A DNA stretch of 64,000 nt from Congeria kusceri (GCA_027627225.1 JAPFQT010000083.1:558001-622000); one strand, 5' to 3'. Positions 23,501-34,944 are shown, counted from the stretch's first letter. Numbers and translations are program-made. Notes: generated by a model not told the origin, from the sequence alone.

Positions 23501-25430
23501 GTAATGCAAAAACAACACAAACAGTAATACCAACTATGAATTTTTATTATTAGGCTGAATACATAATGTCCATGTGTGCAGCCTAATTTTAAATACTAGT
23601 TGGTATGATTGTTCATGTTTCTTGCATTACATTTTATTGATAGTTTTATAAAAATAAACTGTTCTTTATGTGACTTGTTTTGCCGCAATGATTTTTACAT
23701 ACAAAAATGATATATAGTTAACAATTATTATGCCCCAATTTAGTTCTTAACCATACTCTAAAGATATGTGTAAAACGGTGTATATTTCAGCAATAGGAAA
23801 ATTTATAGCGATTGCTCGTAAATATCCACTTTAACATTAATTGAAATACCAGACTGACAAATGTACGAACCGACTGGGTACGAATTGTTTCGACGTAATT
23901 GGTTGTATAATTCAAATAATTAAACAATTGACAACGCATATGCCCTTGTTTAACATATAGGATCCATCTTAATACATGCAATATATCCCTACTAGTGTGT
24001 CGACAGCAAATATATCAAATATTGATATTTTTTCCGTATTGTTATTCGTACACACCACCGCCATCTTGGAATTGCGTTCAGTTTAACATGGGTTTGGAAA
24101 AGACCCATAAACAATAACTTTGCTGTGAAATTCGTTCTAAAGAAAGGTAGCATTTAATAAAAAACAAATTCATTGTTAAATATGTAGCCTGAAATCCAGC
24201 GAAATCCTCTTTTTGTTAAGAAATATTGGATTTTATACTTTTTCAGCGGAATTTTCGTATCTAAAAATAATACGTGGATTGTTTTATGGTTTTCCCGGTA
24301 TTTCATCATCGTATTACTATATGCAAAGTAGATTGGTTCCATAAATTGACGTTTTATATGAGTGTAAGACCGAAATAAAATGGTCCCATCGTTGGGCCGC
24401 TTTCGCCACTAATTAATATTCATGAGCTTCCTTTAAGGGAAACTACTCTCGCTGCTTTGGCATTGCTACTTACAGGGCATGCCAAAAAATTTAGTGCAAT
24501 TTTCTCTTTGAAAATAAATACCGATTTATCTACATTTATTGACAGTTGTACAAACGTGTATGTCAAGAAATAGCATAGGTCAAAGCATTACTTTTTGTAA
24601 ATTATGTTTTGAGACATAATTATCAGTTGGATTATCATCCAACCAAGTCTTATTTATGGATAAAAAAGACATGCAAAGAATTAAGTTATTTTTAATCCTT
24701 TGCCATAATGTAAATCCTATACCCGTAGTCGAATTCTAAGTGCAAAGAATTTAGAGTGACTTTTTATAAAGGGCTAAAATCTTTGGAACATCTTATCCGC
24801 TAAGTACCTTTTTAATGGTGGACACCAGAATGTTTTATTTTTTATCAATTTGCATAAAACTTTGTGTTCATAATGCTGTATTTATGTTAAATCTTGTTGT
24901 ATTTAAGCCAGAAATGCAATAAATGTCTATTAAATTGTCTGCTCTAGCTTAAATCACAATACAATTGTTGACCGTCGCCATGTTTAATGAAAGCTTGACC
25001 AATCAGAACAATCCAGTTGGTTGACTCTCTTGTTACATTTGTATATGTTTGCGGAATTTCTTGGTTCTATAACATTTTCAATCTGGGTGACAAAGGCAAA
25101 CAGTTTTTTATGTGGTTCATTGTTCAAATTTAAACTGGGGGGGTTACAGTGCAGTGGAATTATCGATTAGTGAGTACACAGCGGACGACAGCTTGTTAGT
25201 GTGTGTTTTTTAAAAGATGTTTAAAATTGCAAATGCATCCAGGGGTTTTTCAGCACTGTCTGCGCCACATGAAAACGGAGGTGTTCCCAAAGCAAACGGC
25301 CCCGTTCCGAATCAAATCTAGAGGACTTTTCCCAATTCCAATGAATTTTTCTTTCAAAATCATAAAAAAATGTAAAGAAACTTTAATAACGATTAGAGTG
25401 ACTTCCCGTTATCCTTTACATTATAAAGCA
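23501..25430. other. AT-rich intergenic region upstream of the large gene
   Basis: No supported exons. CCAATCAGA-type boxes near 24998 and a GC-richer patch around 25140-25200 could be promoter-like, but nothing fixes a transcription start. The 98-codon ORF at 25203-25499 has no recognisable feature and runs into a MITE. Confidence 0.4.
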
Positions 25431-25670
25431 CAGGGCTTTTTTTTAAGGCTCGGGGGAGTCGGGGAAGGGGCCATAGCCTTCATTTATGGGGGGAAATAGC
25501 GCGTGAAAACCAAATTTGGGGATAATTCTCACGAGATATTACTCATAGGGGAATGAAATTTCCAGATTTTAGTTTCATTTTGGGGGAAAACTGCATGAAT
25601 TTAAAGAACATTTCTAAGGGGATGTAGCCTTATTCAGAAAATTTCTGAGGGGAATAAAAAAAAGCCCCGA
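25431..25670. mobile_element. Probable MITE (~240 bp)
   Basis: The ends GGGCTTTTTTTT and AAAAAAAAGCCCC form a ~12-bp inverted repeat around an interior rich in GGGGA blocks. No target duplication is clear. Confidence 0.45.
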
Positions 25671-27299
25671 ACCAACATTTACAGCGATAAAGTGCAAACT
25701 GTTCCGCATTACTTTGCAAAAAGTAATGGGAACCACAAACTACACATTTTAATCCAAATTGGTAGACGCTTAAATATTTCAATTTTTACGTGTTTTTGCG
25801 ACAATCGCGAGTTAGCAATTATTAATGTAGAAAAATACGCAAACAAAATAAACAATATTCTATTTAAAGCTTAAATTAATTCTAAAAAAAGAGATTGTTT
25901 ATATGGATAGTCTTTACTCTTGTAGTTTTGTTGGTCTCTAAAACAATAACACCAAATTTTCTGAAAATAAGCTGTTTCATTGATGCAAAAATTCACACTT
26001 TTGTCGATAAGAAATTCCCAGTTTTGCCAGACTCCTTTTCCCAAAATGGGCAGAAAAACCAATCCAATCATAGTAACTCATTAAACTGTTTGATTTTGGG
26101 ACCTGAAAGTTGAGATCAAAATGTTGTCTGGGCAATAAAGACCAAGGATAACTTTCACCATTTCCCCAGTATTATGCTCCAAATATTGCCCATATAAAAA
26201 ATAGCTAAATAATTGTAGAGCGTCAACAAGTAAGATTACATCCATCCTAGCTGTTTTGAGGACAGTACAAGCCACATATTTTTAAATGCCTGCTCTTTGT
26301 AATCTTTCAAATGTGTTTGTTAAGCCAACCCATCTTCCTTATAGTAAATCGTCCCAATTTCATGCGTTTCATTTTAAGTTTTGGTAAATGCAAATCATTT
26401 TATGTCAATCAGACTTTTTACAGATCTGTCAGTGTCTAAATAAAAATATAATGTATGTATTTATAATGAAAAAAATGTCTTATATTTTTAGGAAGTTAAA
26501 AGTGAAAGCAAGAAAAAACGTATGAAGAGGCAACATGCTTTGTTGAAAGATCGGGTGTGTATAGTCTGATTGCACTTCTAATTGAAAGCCAGTCCAGAAA
26601 TTCCCAATTAATGAATTGGCCCTTAGGTGATAGGAAATAAGAGCTGTCAATTGTAGAATAAGACTTAAGTTGCCTGTTAGCTGTTGTGACAACTGTTTAT
26701 TCATCACACAATTATGCTTGTTTTCCTGTTGTCTGCCATTTGACACTTAAATTCCCAATTTCACAGGTATAGGTTATATTCCCAAATTGCTGATTAAAAA
26801 GCTTGTAACCAAAAATAATTTTAAAAAATCAGCAAGGTTTATTCTAGTAATGATATAATGTTCATGCACTTTAGTAATAATACAAAACAGATTATGGTGC
26901 CATTGTGACTAAAATAATATGTTGTTTTTTACAGGCTCTACAGTGGTTCCAAGACAGTGAACCCACACCTCCTAGTTTTGTAATGTTATATTTAAAGGGA
27001 AGCCAAGTTCTAACGACAGGTAGTTCACAGAAACTTTTTGTATGACATGATGAATATAAGGAATGTTTAACTATATTAATACAGACTAAAGTTAATGTAA
27101 TCAATTGGTAAAATAGAAAAAAGATCATGATGTATTTTCAAAACAAAGATAACAATCTAAACAAGTAACACCTTTTTGATTAAGAAAATACTTCATGATC
27201 TTTATACCATGTACATATTTCATGGGATGTCAGTGGGTATCACTCTCTTTGCATTTAACTTTACATGCATTTATATTTAAGTTAGTTTTTTTAGTTTAC

Positions 27300-27440
27300 T
27301 TGATTGCATCATAAGCCTTTGGCACTCGAGTCCGTTTCCTTTAAAGAACCAGTACTTGATGTCTATGGAGGAGATCATGAGAACGCTGCCCGAGTGGGGA
27401 TCGAACGGACACTGTATCCATTACACCACCACGACCTCAT
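27300..27440 (-). mobile_element. tRNA-derived SINE-like element in intron 2
   Basis: On the minus strand GTGGTGTAATGGATAC resembles an A box and GTTCGATCCCC a B box, followed by CACTCGGGCAGCGTTCTCAT and a body extending to about 27300. The A-B spacing is shorter than in a true tRNA. No clear tail or target duplication was found. Confidence 0.5.
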
Positions 27441-27952
27441 AATTGTATTTAAATGGATTCCAAGAAATGAAAAGATATGCAATTGACAGAATTATAGTAA
27501 ACAGGACATTCTGAACCAGTGGTACAGTATTATTTAAACCTCTATTTCAGCACCAGGTCATATGCGAGCCTTTGTAGAGAATCCAGACGTCATTGCTCGT
27601 TTCAAAGAGTGTGCATTGGGACGACCATCACAAAATGGTTTGAAAATACATACTTATTATTTGAATGTTACCATTTTATTTTGATTTTTTAAATATAACA
27701 GAGCTTTGCCAATTTGTCTCATATTTTATGTCCCTAAAAAGAGCATAATAAAAAGAACTGTGTGTTTATTTTTAATACTGTCAAAGGTGGGATGTGGCAC
27801 AAACTGAAAGAGGAATTTCATGACCCTATAATTGTAGCAGCCCTTTCTCATTCATTGTCAGGACTGATCCAGAAGTCTGTAAAGTGAAACAATATTGTTT
27901 TTTATGCTTTCTCAAATAGAAGTTTAAACATACTCAATGTGAAAAGTAATGC

Positions 27953-28309
27953 TAAGGCGTAAAAAATGTTGTTTGTTTCCACTAACATTGCCAAAAAAAT
28001 TAGGGTAGGTAGGTCGGCGTAACTTTTTTCATTTAACTTTTTTTACCTGTACTCGTTATTTTCCACTTCAAAAGGGAATTTCAATGACAAAAGCCTTCCA
28101 AATGTCTTTGCGACATCATTTCTCTATAATTCTAAGATGGCACAATTATAATTTTGATAAAATAATCAAGTTTAACAAACTTAATCGAAAACAGTGAATT
28201 TTTCTCTGTAAACTTGACTTCAAATGGCCAAATAAAGTTTAGGGTCGGCACGAAAAATTAGGGTTGGTCGGGTTAGTGGAAACAAACAACCTTTTTCTTT
28301 TTGGCCTAA
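27953..28309. mobile_element. MITE in intron 4
   Basis: A 19-bp perfect inverted repeat GTTGTTTGTTTCCACTAAC lies at 27968-27986 and 28272-28290. Related A-rich outer ends beginning AGGC extend it to about 357 bp. The interior has TAGGGTCGGC phrases also found at 42277-42320, so a second member of the family lies there. Confidence 0.65.
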
Positions 28310-30030
28310 TATAAGCAGTGACTTAAGTGTTGTATTTTATACATGTAGTACATAAATATTTCACAGATATTTCATTCGTTGAAATTTGGGGAAGATTTCA
28401 AAATGTACCGACTGTAAGGTAAAACTATATTATCAATTGCTTTGGAACTAGCAAAGAATATAATTGTTAGCAGATTATTTAATTATAAAAGTGTTATTCT
28501 GTATCATTTATGTTTTTTCAGTCACTGTCAAAAACCCATCTTCTGTGGTTGAAGGCAAACCACCAATTGTTTTGCCATTCAGCAATCCCGAAAACTACAC
28601 ATGGGATATGTTGTGTTTCATTATCCCACAGCTTGTTTCTAGGGGTAAGCTGTTATTTTTAAATGTCTTTTAATGGCATTAACAATAATATAAACCTTGT
28701 ATTTGTTTATCAGTGATAACTGGAAAGCATTGATTATGCAAAACTTCAAATGAAATCTTTTTTGGTTTCTTAAAGCGACATGGATAGCTGAGTTGTCATA
28801 GTACTGTAGTGTCCATCCAAAGATATTTAGTATAATCCTCTACCCAGCTATTGTATATAAGACTTCACCAGTTTATAAATTGTTGACCTTTTTGTCTTGT
28901 TTTTAGCGTCTGGATGTGTCAGATACACCCCTGAAAATAAACCTTCATGGTGGCCAAGCAGTGTGGATTTTAAATCCCCAAATTGTGATAGTAAAGGTAC
29001 AGTTGCACTAGATTTGTGTTTTTTCCTTACCCAATCAAGCAAGGTGAAACAAATAAACTATGCTTAGAAAAAAAAATACACTTCCAAACATCAAAACTTC
29101 AAAATCTGTTGACCATGTCATACTCAAGCACAACTTCACTTTGTTCATGTTGTTAGAACATTATGATCTGGAAAGGGCAAGTATCATTATGGATGAACAT
29201 CATTTGAATACCCAGTTCAACGCATATGAACGAATTATATATTTATAAAAATGATATAAATTTAAAATGTATTTCCCAATAAGAAGATTTAATTAGTCTT
29301 TAAAATTACAAAACAACTGCAATGTCAAACCTTTATTCTTCTTTTTCTAAATCCTTTGCTTGGCATAACATTTGAGCCTTTTAGTACATGTTATAAATTA
29401 AGCTGTTCAGTTCCCAAATGAGAATTGTAAAATTAAAATATTTATTGTCATTGAAATTATGACCAAAATTCAAAAATCTGTGAACATGAGACCTTTTCAG
29501 CTTTACACCTTTTCTGATAATATAAGACTACAACTAGACTGGCATTTTGCTTTTGTACAGATCTTTTTTATCATGCTCTTGCTTTCTGCATAGAATTACC
29601 ATTTACCTCATCCTTCTGAGCCTCCATTTGATTTTTATGTCACATCTGCTCAAAATTTGTAACGGCTAGAGAAATGAAACTTTTTAGACATATTCATCTT
29701 GCTGTGAACGTGTGCACCTGGGTATAGTTATAAGCGCACATGTAAGCATTTGAATGACATTAACTAAAATATGCTTTTGTCTGGAATATCTATGTAGACA
29801 CTTTATAGCAGAACTGTAATAGTTTTTAATCCGAATATAAATGTCTTTGCTTTTTGTTATTGCAAAGATAATAGTGTGGATTTTCCTCAATACATTTTCT
29901 TATGTTGTTATTTGTAGCAAGTAAACGCCTGAATGTGTCCGAGATGCGAAATATTATTGCGGCTTATTTGCAATTCTGCAAAGTGGATTATGTCATGTTT
30001 GTATCAATGTGTGATTTTGATAACTGGTAA

Positions 30031-30383
30031 AAGCATGATTGTTTGGATGTGAAACGATGTACCAATCTATAAATATGTTTCTCAACATACAGCTTTAAGT
30101 ATATGTAGCTTCATTTGCTTAAATCAATTTTTTAGTTAAGTTTACGAAGTAAAATTTGTTGCTTAGAAATTTGTTTAAAATTTTTATATTGATCATGTTC
30201 ATTTCAAATCCAGCATGAGAAATGCATGAATTCTGGCATGAAATCTCTGATGGCTATGAAAAAGTAGTACACTGAATTAGTTTTAACATTCAATTACGGA
30301 GTTTTACTGTTTTCATATATATCCAGCACTCGCAACAAAGACACAACAAAAAATATTTGAAATCAGCAAAAGACATCAGATAT
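30031..30383. other. Intron 8, left part
   Basis: AT-rich, with no gene seen. It ends at the start of the A1 repeat of the tyrosine-recombinase-type element. Confidence 0.5.
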
Positions 30384-30597
30384 AACCAAGTTTATGCACA
30401 CATAAAGTTTTTTATGTCATTGTCAGATTGACATTGATTTTCGTTCCTAGTTGTATGTAACCTTGTATCTTTGATCCTTGGCCAATCAGATTAAACAAAC
30501 TAGTCAGGTGATATGTTAAACCAATCAGAACGTTTGGACATTCTTATCAATATTATTTTGGCGTGGGCAGTTGCCTCGCCTATTTTTCGCATAAAAA
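30384..30597 (+). repeat. A1 repeat (left end), promoter-like
   Basis: The repeat starts AACCAAGTTTATGC and ends TTTTTCGCATAAAAA. It contains two CCAATCAG boxes (30482 and about 30518), suggesting promoter function for the ORFs downstream. It is identical by eye to 33872-34085 and 37360-37574. Confidence 0.75.
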
Positions 30598-30828
30598 ACG
30601 GATATTTTTGTGCCTACTGATACGTTTTTTAAGGTAAGCTTTACGCTTTCCGTTTAGTGATACTATCAGTGTTCTTCTTTCATTTCTTTTCAACGGTTAC
30701 GACGTTGCTCTGCTGCGTGAATTAACAACACAGTGGTCAGTTATTTACTTTCCGAGAGAACAAAGGAATTGGCTAGCGTGGCTGCGGCACCGACTCGCGT
30801 ATCTTGTTGTTACGTCATCAAGTGTTTC

Positions 30829-30843
30829 CAAGATGGCGGCGCC
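30829..30843 (+). promoter_or_regulatory. YY1-type motif over the SGNH start codon
   Basis: CCAAGATGGCGGCGC surrounds the ATG at 30833. AAGATGGCGGC is the vertebrate YY1 consensus and also gives a good translation start context. The same motif is present in copy 2 (34317) and at 60784. Confidence 0.5.
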
Positions 30844-31456
30844 CATGCATTGTAACATTCAATTGTTCGGGCATTCATTTGTGAAGAGACTACGGGATTT
30901 CATTCGTTCGGATTCTTCCTTACGATTTGACTTCAATCTAACTGGGCATCCGCTTGTACAATACTCTGGATTTCCTGGCGCAACCGTTCAACGGTTATAT
31001 GAACACCTGCCGGTGGTTTCGGACTTTGAACCGCATGTAGTAGTTTTACTCATTGGTACTCACGATCTTTACGACGCCTCAAACTATGTTGTTTCAGTGG
31101 CTGACAAAATAGTGGAACTGGTGTTGACACTCTTACTTCATTTGAATGTTCGCCAAGTGATCGTTCTCCAAAGTTTACATCGTACTATACCACAGGTTAC
31201 TACAAGATACCCAGTGGACTTGGAATGGTTTAATCGTAGGGTCGACCATCTCAATCTAATACTTACGAGTCGGCTTAAGGCTGTGCCGGATGGCCGCGCG
31301 TGCCTGTGGCGTTTAAAGGGTTTTTGGTCAACTCTGTCTAAAAGCAACAACTTTGCGGAAGATGGTTGCCACCTCTCCAACCCAGGCCAACGCAAGTTGT
31401 ATCACAACATCAGAGCTGCAGTCGTCGCCGTCTCGAAGACTTTCCTCTCCAATTAA
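30833..31456 (+). CDS. SGNH-hydrolase-like protein, element copy 1
   Basis: 207 codons. It shows the blocks of the SGNH/GDSL hydrolase fold: FGHSFVKRL with the putative nucleophile S15, a FPGAT stretch near residues 47-51 (block II Gly), VVLLIGTHDLYD where the canonical G-x-N-D reads G-T-H-D (residues 75-78, Asn replaced by His), and D177-x-x-H180 in EDGCHLS. Ser, Asp and His of the triad are thus present while the oxyanion Asn is not. Esterase-like ORFs of this fold are known in some Ngaro/DIRS and CR1-like retroelements, where their role is unclear. The ATG lies in a YY1-type motif 236 bp after repeat A. There is no signal peptide or membrane segment. Confidence 0.75.
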   Translation: MAAPMHCNIQLFGHSFVKRLRDFIRSDSSLRFDFNLTGHPLVQYSGFPGATVQRLYEHLPVVSDFEPHVVVLLIGTHDLYDASNYVVSVADKIVELVLTLLLHLNVRQVIVLQSLHRTIPQVTTRYPVDLEWFNRRVDHLNLILTSRLKAVPDGRACLWRLKGFWSTLSKSNNFAEDGCHLSNPGQRKLYHNIRAAVVAVSKTFLSN

Positions 31457-31479
31457 CAGATAAGTTATAACAATACACT

Positions 31480-32470
31480 ATGAGGCTTATTTTTAACATC
31501 TGGCGTGTTACGTATTCGGTTTTATGCCGGTATTATTTCCTATTTACTTAAGCCTCATTAAGTGGTAGTTATAACGTGACAAATAATAGATAAATAAATG
31601 TGCTAGTTTATTTGTTCCATTTATACGTTGTTTGTTGTTAAGACTTTCTCCACTATTTTATTTCGGCATAGATCCGTAAACACTTATACCATATGCGACG
31701 CATTTTATAGTTACTAACTATGCCGGTCTTGCTATTTTATTTCTGCACCAATAGGCCGTAATTCATCATTTTACTGTTATGTTATGCGTGATTTAGTTAA
31801 CGAGACTCACGCCATTTTTCTATTTTATGTAGGCATGGTTTAGTTTACAGCCCCATGCCATTGTTATGCGTGATTTAGTTAAGAGACTCACGCCATTTTT
31901 CTATTTTATGTAGGCATGGTTTAGTTTACAGCCCCATGCCATTGTTATGCGTGATTTAGTTAAAGGACTCGCGCCATTTTTTCCTACTTCGGTAAGGCAT
32001 GATCTCTAATGGCAGCCTTTTTACCAAGGTTTTTTGCGTGATTTAGTTAATAGTCTCACGCCATTTTTATTATTTTTCTTTTGGATGATTTGATGGTCAT
32101 CTTCATGCCAGTATTACGTGATTTAGTTAACAGACTCACGCCGCTTAATTAAACAAAACAAAACAAAAATAATAATCATAATAAATAAATAATAATCTTG
32201 GCCTGATTTTGTGTCGGCGTTATGTTATATGTTACGCCAGTTTTAATTGCGAAATTCTGGTCACTTTTATTTCAGTAAAGCATGCTTGGGTTAACGACCT
32301 CATGCCATGCATCTTACGTATTATAGTTCGGATCAGCTCACCTTGGTGTCTATTTATTTCAGTCACAGGTTCATTGCCGGTCTTGAGCTATTATGTAATT
32401 TGTATTATTTTACATTGATACTTAGGCATGCTGACCATACAAGTTCCATGCCAATTTATTTTTTCTAATC
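31480..32470. repeat. Hairpin array between the two ORFs, copy 1
   Basis: Imperfect tandem array with ~82-bp period. Hairpins with stem GCGTGA/TCACGC and loop containing TTTAGTTAA occur at 31786-31812, 31868-31893, 31949-31973, 32036-32061 and 32116-32142 (stem ACGTGA/TCACGC in the last; TCGCGC in the third of copy 1). They alternate with hairpins of stem GGCATG/CATGCC and loop GTTTAGTTTACAG (31832-31859, 31913-31940). Looser relatives continue on both sides. No coding potential is seen. Confidence 0.75.
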
Positions 32471-32581
32471 ACTTACTTAAGTGTGGGTATTATTGTTTTT
32501 TTTGTGTTTTTTTTTGTTTTTTTTTCCAGCTATTTATGTATTAATTTTGGCTTAGATTCTTCATATATACATGTTTTTCAG

Positions 32582-33613
32582 ATGAAACGCACAACGAAAA
32601 GGACCAAGCGGTCGGCTACCAACCAATCTTGCGATTGCTGCCAGGCTCAATCCACCCTGCAGAAATCCCGCTCCTCCAGAGACGGCCCTTCTACACCTGA
32701 GGTCACTGGACCCACGCTGGATGCAGCCCAGTTTGTCGTAACCACTCACAGCAATGCTGCGGCTACCATTTCGATGACGGAACCAGTGCTATCTGCACCT
32801 CCTCTGGCACCGCTCCCTGATGCATTTCCAACTCGACCACATACTGTCCAGGCCTTTCCACAGCCAGTGCCTCCACTCTTTCTCGATGACTCCTCCTCCG
32901 ATGACGAAGACAGCCCCCCAACATCCTTCCAGGGGCTTCTCAATCAACATGAGTTTAATTTGATGCCAGGTAACAACGTCCTGTTCCCGGAGCCCATCAG
33001 CACGCCGATTATCGCCCAAATTAAGAAATCGGTTTGCACCGACATTTGGAAAGGAAAATACATCGATCTGTCATCTCTGCTTCCTTCTAACTCTTCTGCA
33101 CAGCCACCTCAGTACACCCTTCAAATGGATAAGCACTCCAATATCTCTATTGCACCTTCTTCTCGCTCTTTCAAAATAACGTCTGTCGAAGCGTGGACCT
33201 CTGCCTTCATCCGCTTCACCTCTATCTACACATACAAGTACCCTGCAGAAACTCAACAGCTTTTGAAATACATGGAGATTGTTCGCGACTTAGCGAATCG
33301 CCGTCCTGGGCCTGCTTTCCTCCAATACGATTCGCAGTTTAGGATGCTTCGGTCTTCTGTCCCTCTGCCTTGGGACAGAATTCACACAGAATTTTGGTTA
33401 ATGGCTTCAACCTCTGCAACTGGTCCCCAGTCTTTTCGTCCCCAACGCCCCTCAGTCAGACCTTTCTCTTCTCCCATCCGTTACAAACGCTTCTTGGACA
33501 ACACCTGCTGGAACTATAACACGCCCACCAACTGTCGGGCTCCCAACTGCTCCCACCCTCATGTCTGCGGTTTCTGTCGTGGGTCCCACACTGCCTTCAC
33601 TTTCTGGCCATAA
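32582..33613 (+). CDS. Gag-like protein, element copy 1
   Basis: I start at the ATG at 32582 (344 codons, MKRTTKRTKRS) because the frame upstream to 32483 encodes only Phe/Val-rich low-complexity residues and lies in a T-rich, splice-acceptor-like tract. The N-terminal third is basic then Pro/Ser/Thr-rich, with an acidic patch (DDSSSDDED). The middle reads VEAWTSAFIRFTS, QLLKYMEIVRDLA and FLQYDSQFRML, a pattern I associate with Gag-like ORFs of DIRS-type elements. The C-terminus has Cys/His knuckles (CWNY..NCRAPNCSHPHVCGFCRGSH). The stop TAA lies within repeat B. No pol frame follows. Confidence 0.7.
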   Translation: MKRTTKRTKRSATNQSCDCCQAQSTLQKSRSSRDGPSTPEVTGPTLDAAQFVVTTHSNAAATISMTEPVLSAPPLAPLPDAFPTRPHTVQAFPQPVPPLFLDDSSSDDEDSPPTSFQGLLNQHEFNLMPGNNVLFPEPISTPIIAQIKKSVCTDIWKGKYIDLSSLLPSNSSAQPPQYTLQMDKHSNISIAPSSRSFKITSVEAWTSAFIRFTSIYTYKYPAETQQLLKYMEIVRDLANRRPGPAFLQYDSQFRMLRSSVPLPWDRIHTEFWLMASTSATGPQSFRPQRPSVRPFSSPIRYKRFLDNTCWNYNTPTNCRAPNCSHPHVCGFCRGSHTAFTFWP

Positions 33614-33871
33614 CTATAACTTTACGTGTTGTGATTTTGTATGTTTGTTTATGATACATTTATGTACATACATTGTTTTATATGCTGTGTTTTATATGTA
33701 TGTACATTTTGCCAGTTTAGTGCATTTTTAGGTTGAAAATGCACACATTATATTTTATGGCATTTTTAATAAATGCCCTTGATCAATCTCAACACGGTTT
33801 TTGTTATTCCCTTCTTGCCATACTAGTTTCGTCCGGACTTAGTTGTCTCCCATAATGTGAACAATACATAA
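33602..33871 (+). repeat. B1 repeat, with polyadenylation signal
   Basis: The 270 bp run from TTCTGGCCATAAC (overlapping the end of the Gag ORF) to GTGAACAATACATAA. It contains AATAAA near 33767, so transcripts starting in A could end here. The next base begins repeat A2. Confidence 0.75.
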
Positions 33872-34085
33872 AACCAAGTTTATGCACACATAAAGTTTTT
33901 TATGTCATTGTCAGATTGACATTGATTTTCGTTCCTAGTTGTATGTAACCTTGTATCTTTGATCCTTGGCCAATCAGATTAAACAAACTAGTCAGGTGAT
34001 ATGTTAAACCAATCAGAACGTTTGGACATTCTTATCAATATTATTTTGGCGTGGGCAGTTGCCTCGCCTATTTTTCGCATAAAAA
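33872..34085 (+). repeat. A2 repeat between the two units
   Basis: Copy of A1 with the same CCAATCAG boxes, exactly 3488 bp downstream. It would serve as promoter for the second unit. Confidence 0.75.
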
Positions 34086-34320
34086 ACGGATATTTTTGTG
34101 CCTACTGATACGTTTTTTAAGGTAAGCTTTACGCTTTCCGTTTAGTGATACTATCAGTGTTCTTCTTTCATTTCTTTTCAACGGTTACGACGTTGCTCTG
34201 CTGCGTGAATTAACAACACAGTGGTCAGTTATTTACTTTCCGAGAGAACAAAGGAATTGGCTAGCGTGGCTGCGGCACCGACTCGCGTATCTTGTTGTTA
34301 CGTCATCAAGTGTTTCCAAG

Positions 34321-34944
34321 ATGGCGGCGCCCATGCATTGTAACATTCAATTGTTCGGGCATTCATTTGTGAAGAGACTACGGGATTTCATTCGTTCGGA
34401 TTCTTCCTTACGATTTGACTTCAATCTAACTGGGCATCCGCTTGTACAATACTCTGGATTTCCTGGCGCAACCGTTCAACGGTTATATGAACACCTGCCG
34501 GTGGTTTCGGACTTTGAACCGCATGTAGTAGTTTTACTCATTGGTACTCACGATCTTTACGACGCCTCAAACTATGTTGTTTCAGTGGCTGACAAAATAG
34601 TGGAACTGGTGTTGACACTCTTACTTCATTTGAATGTTCGCCAAGTGATCGTTCTCCAAAGTTTACATCGTACTATACCACAGGTTACTACAAGATACCC
34701 AGTGGACTTGGAATGGTTTAATCGTAGGGTCGACCATCTCAATCTAATACTTACGAGTCGGCTTAAGGCTGTGCCGGATGGCCGCGCGTGCCTGTGGCGT
34801 TTAAAGGGTTTTTGGTCAACTCTGTCTAAAAGCAACAACTTTGCGGAAGATGGTTGCCACCTCTCCAACCCAGGCCAACGCAAGTTGTATCACAACATCA
34901 GAGCTGCAGTCGTCGCCGTCTCGAAGACTTTCCTCTCCAATTAA
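34321..34944 (+). CDS. SGNH-hydrolase-like protein, element copy 2
   Basis: Identical in protein sequence to the ORF at 30833-31456, including S15, the GTHD variant block and D177/H180. See that entry for function. The duplicate has no disabling change, which argues for a very recent duplication or an assembly duplication. Confidence 0.75.
   Translation: MAAPMHCNIQLFGHSFVKRLRDFIRSDSSLRFDFNLTGHPLVQYSGFPGATVQRLYEHLPVVSDFEPHVVVLLIGTHDLYDASNYVVSVADKIVELVLTLLLHLNVRQVIVLQSLHRTIPQVTTRYPVDLEWFNRRVDHLNLILTSRLKAVPDGRACLWRLKGFWSTLSKSNNFAEDGCHLSNPGQRKLYHNIRAAVVAVSKTFLSN

Larger units (their letters stand above)
26492..30026 (+). pseudogene. Large gene, exons 1-8 seen here: NRF1-like segment of a HECT-type protein
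   Basis: Eight exons are bounded by AG/GT and join in phase: 26492-26554, 26935-27019, 27551-27637, 27787-27878, 28367-28418, 28522-28644, 28907-28996, 29918-30026. The first encodes a basic stretch (KKKRMKRQ). Exons 6-8 read NYTWDMLCFIIPQL, KPSWWP and LNVSEMRNIIAAYL, whose order and spacing resemble the dimerisation/DNA-binding region of nuclear respiratory factor 1/erect wing; this match is my inference and may be distant. All phases agree, yet exon 5 carries TAA at 28415-28417, two codons before its donor, so this allele looks broken unless exon 5 is skipped or misdrawn. Exon 8 either ends at its donor (30027) and joins 39926, or terminates at TAA 30028-30030. Exons 5' of 26492 were not found. 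Confidence 0.6.

Noticed and set aside
25203..25499. 98-codon ORF as a gene
   Set aside because: No domain, runs into a MITE end, and no splice sites or promoter signals support it.
27304..27486. 60-codon + strand ORF
   Set aside because: It is the antisense of a tRNA-derived SINE-like element.
32483..32581. Upstream start for the Gag-like ORF
   Set aside because: This part encodes only low-complexity Phe/Val from a poly-T tract; the ATG at 32582 is preferred.
30833..33613. SGNH and Gag ORFs as host genes
   Set aside because: They lie between the A and B repeats, are duplicated with them as a unit, and sit within an intron-like gap of another gene.
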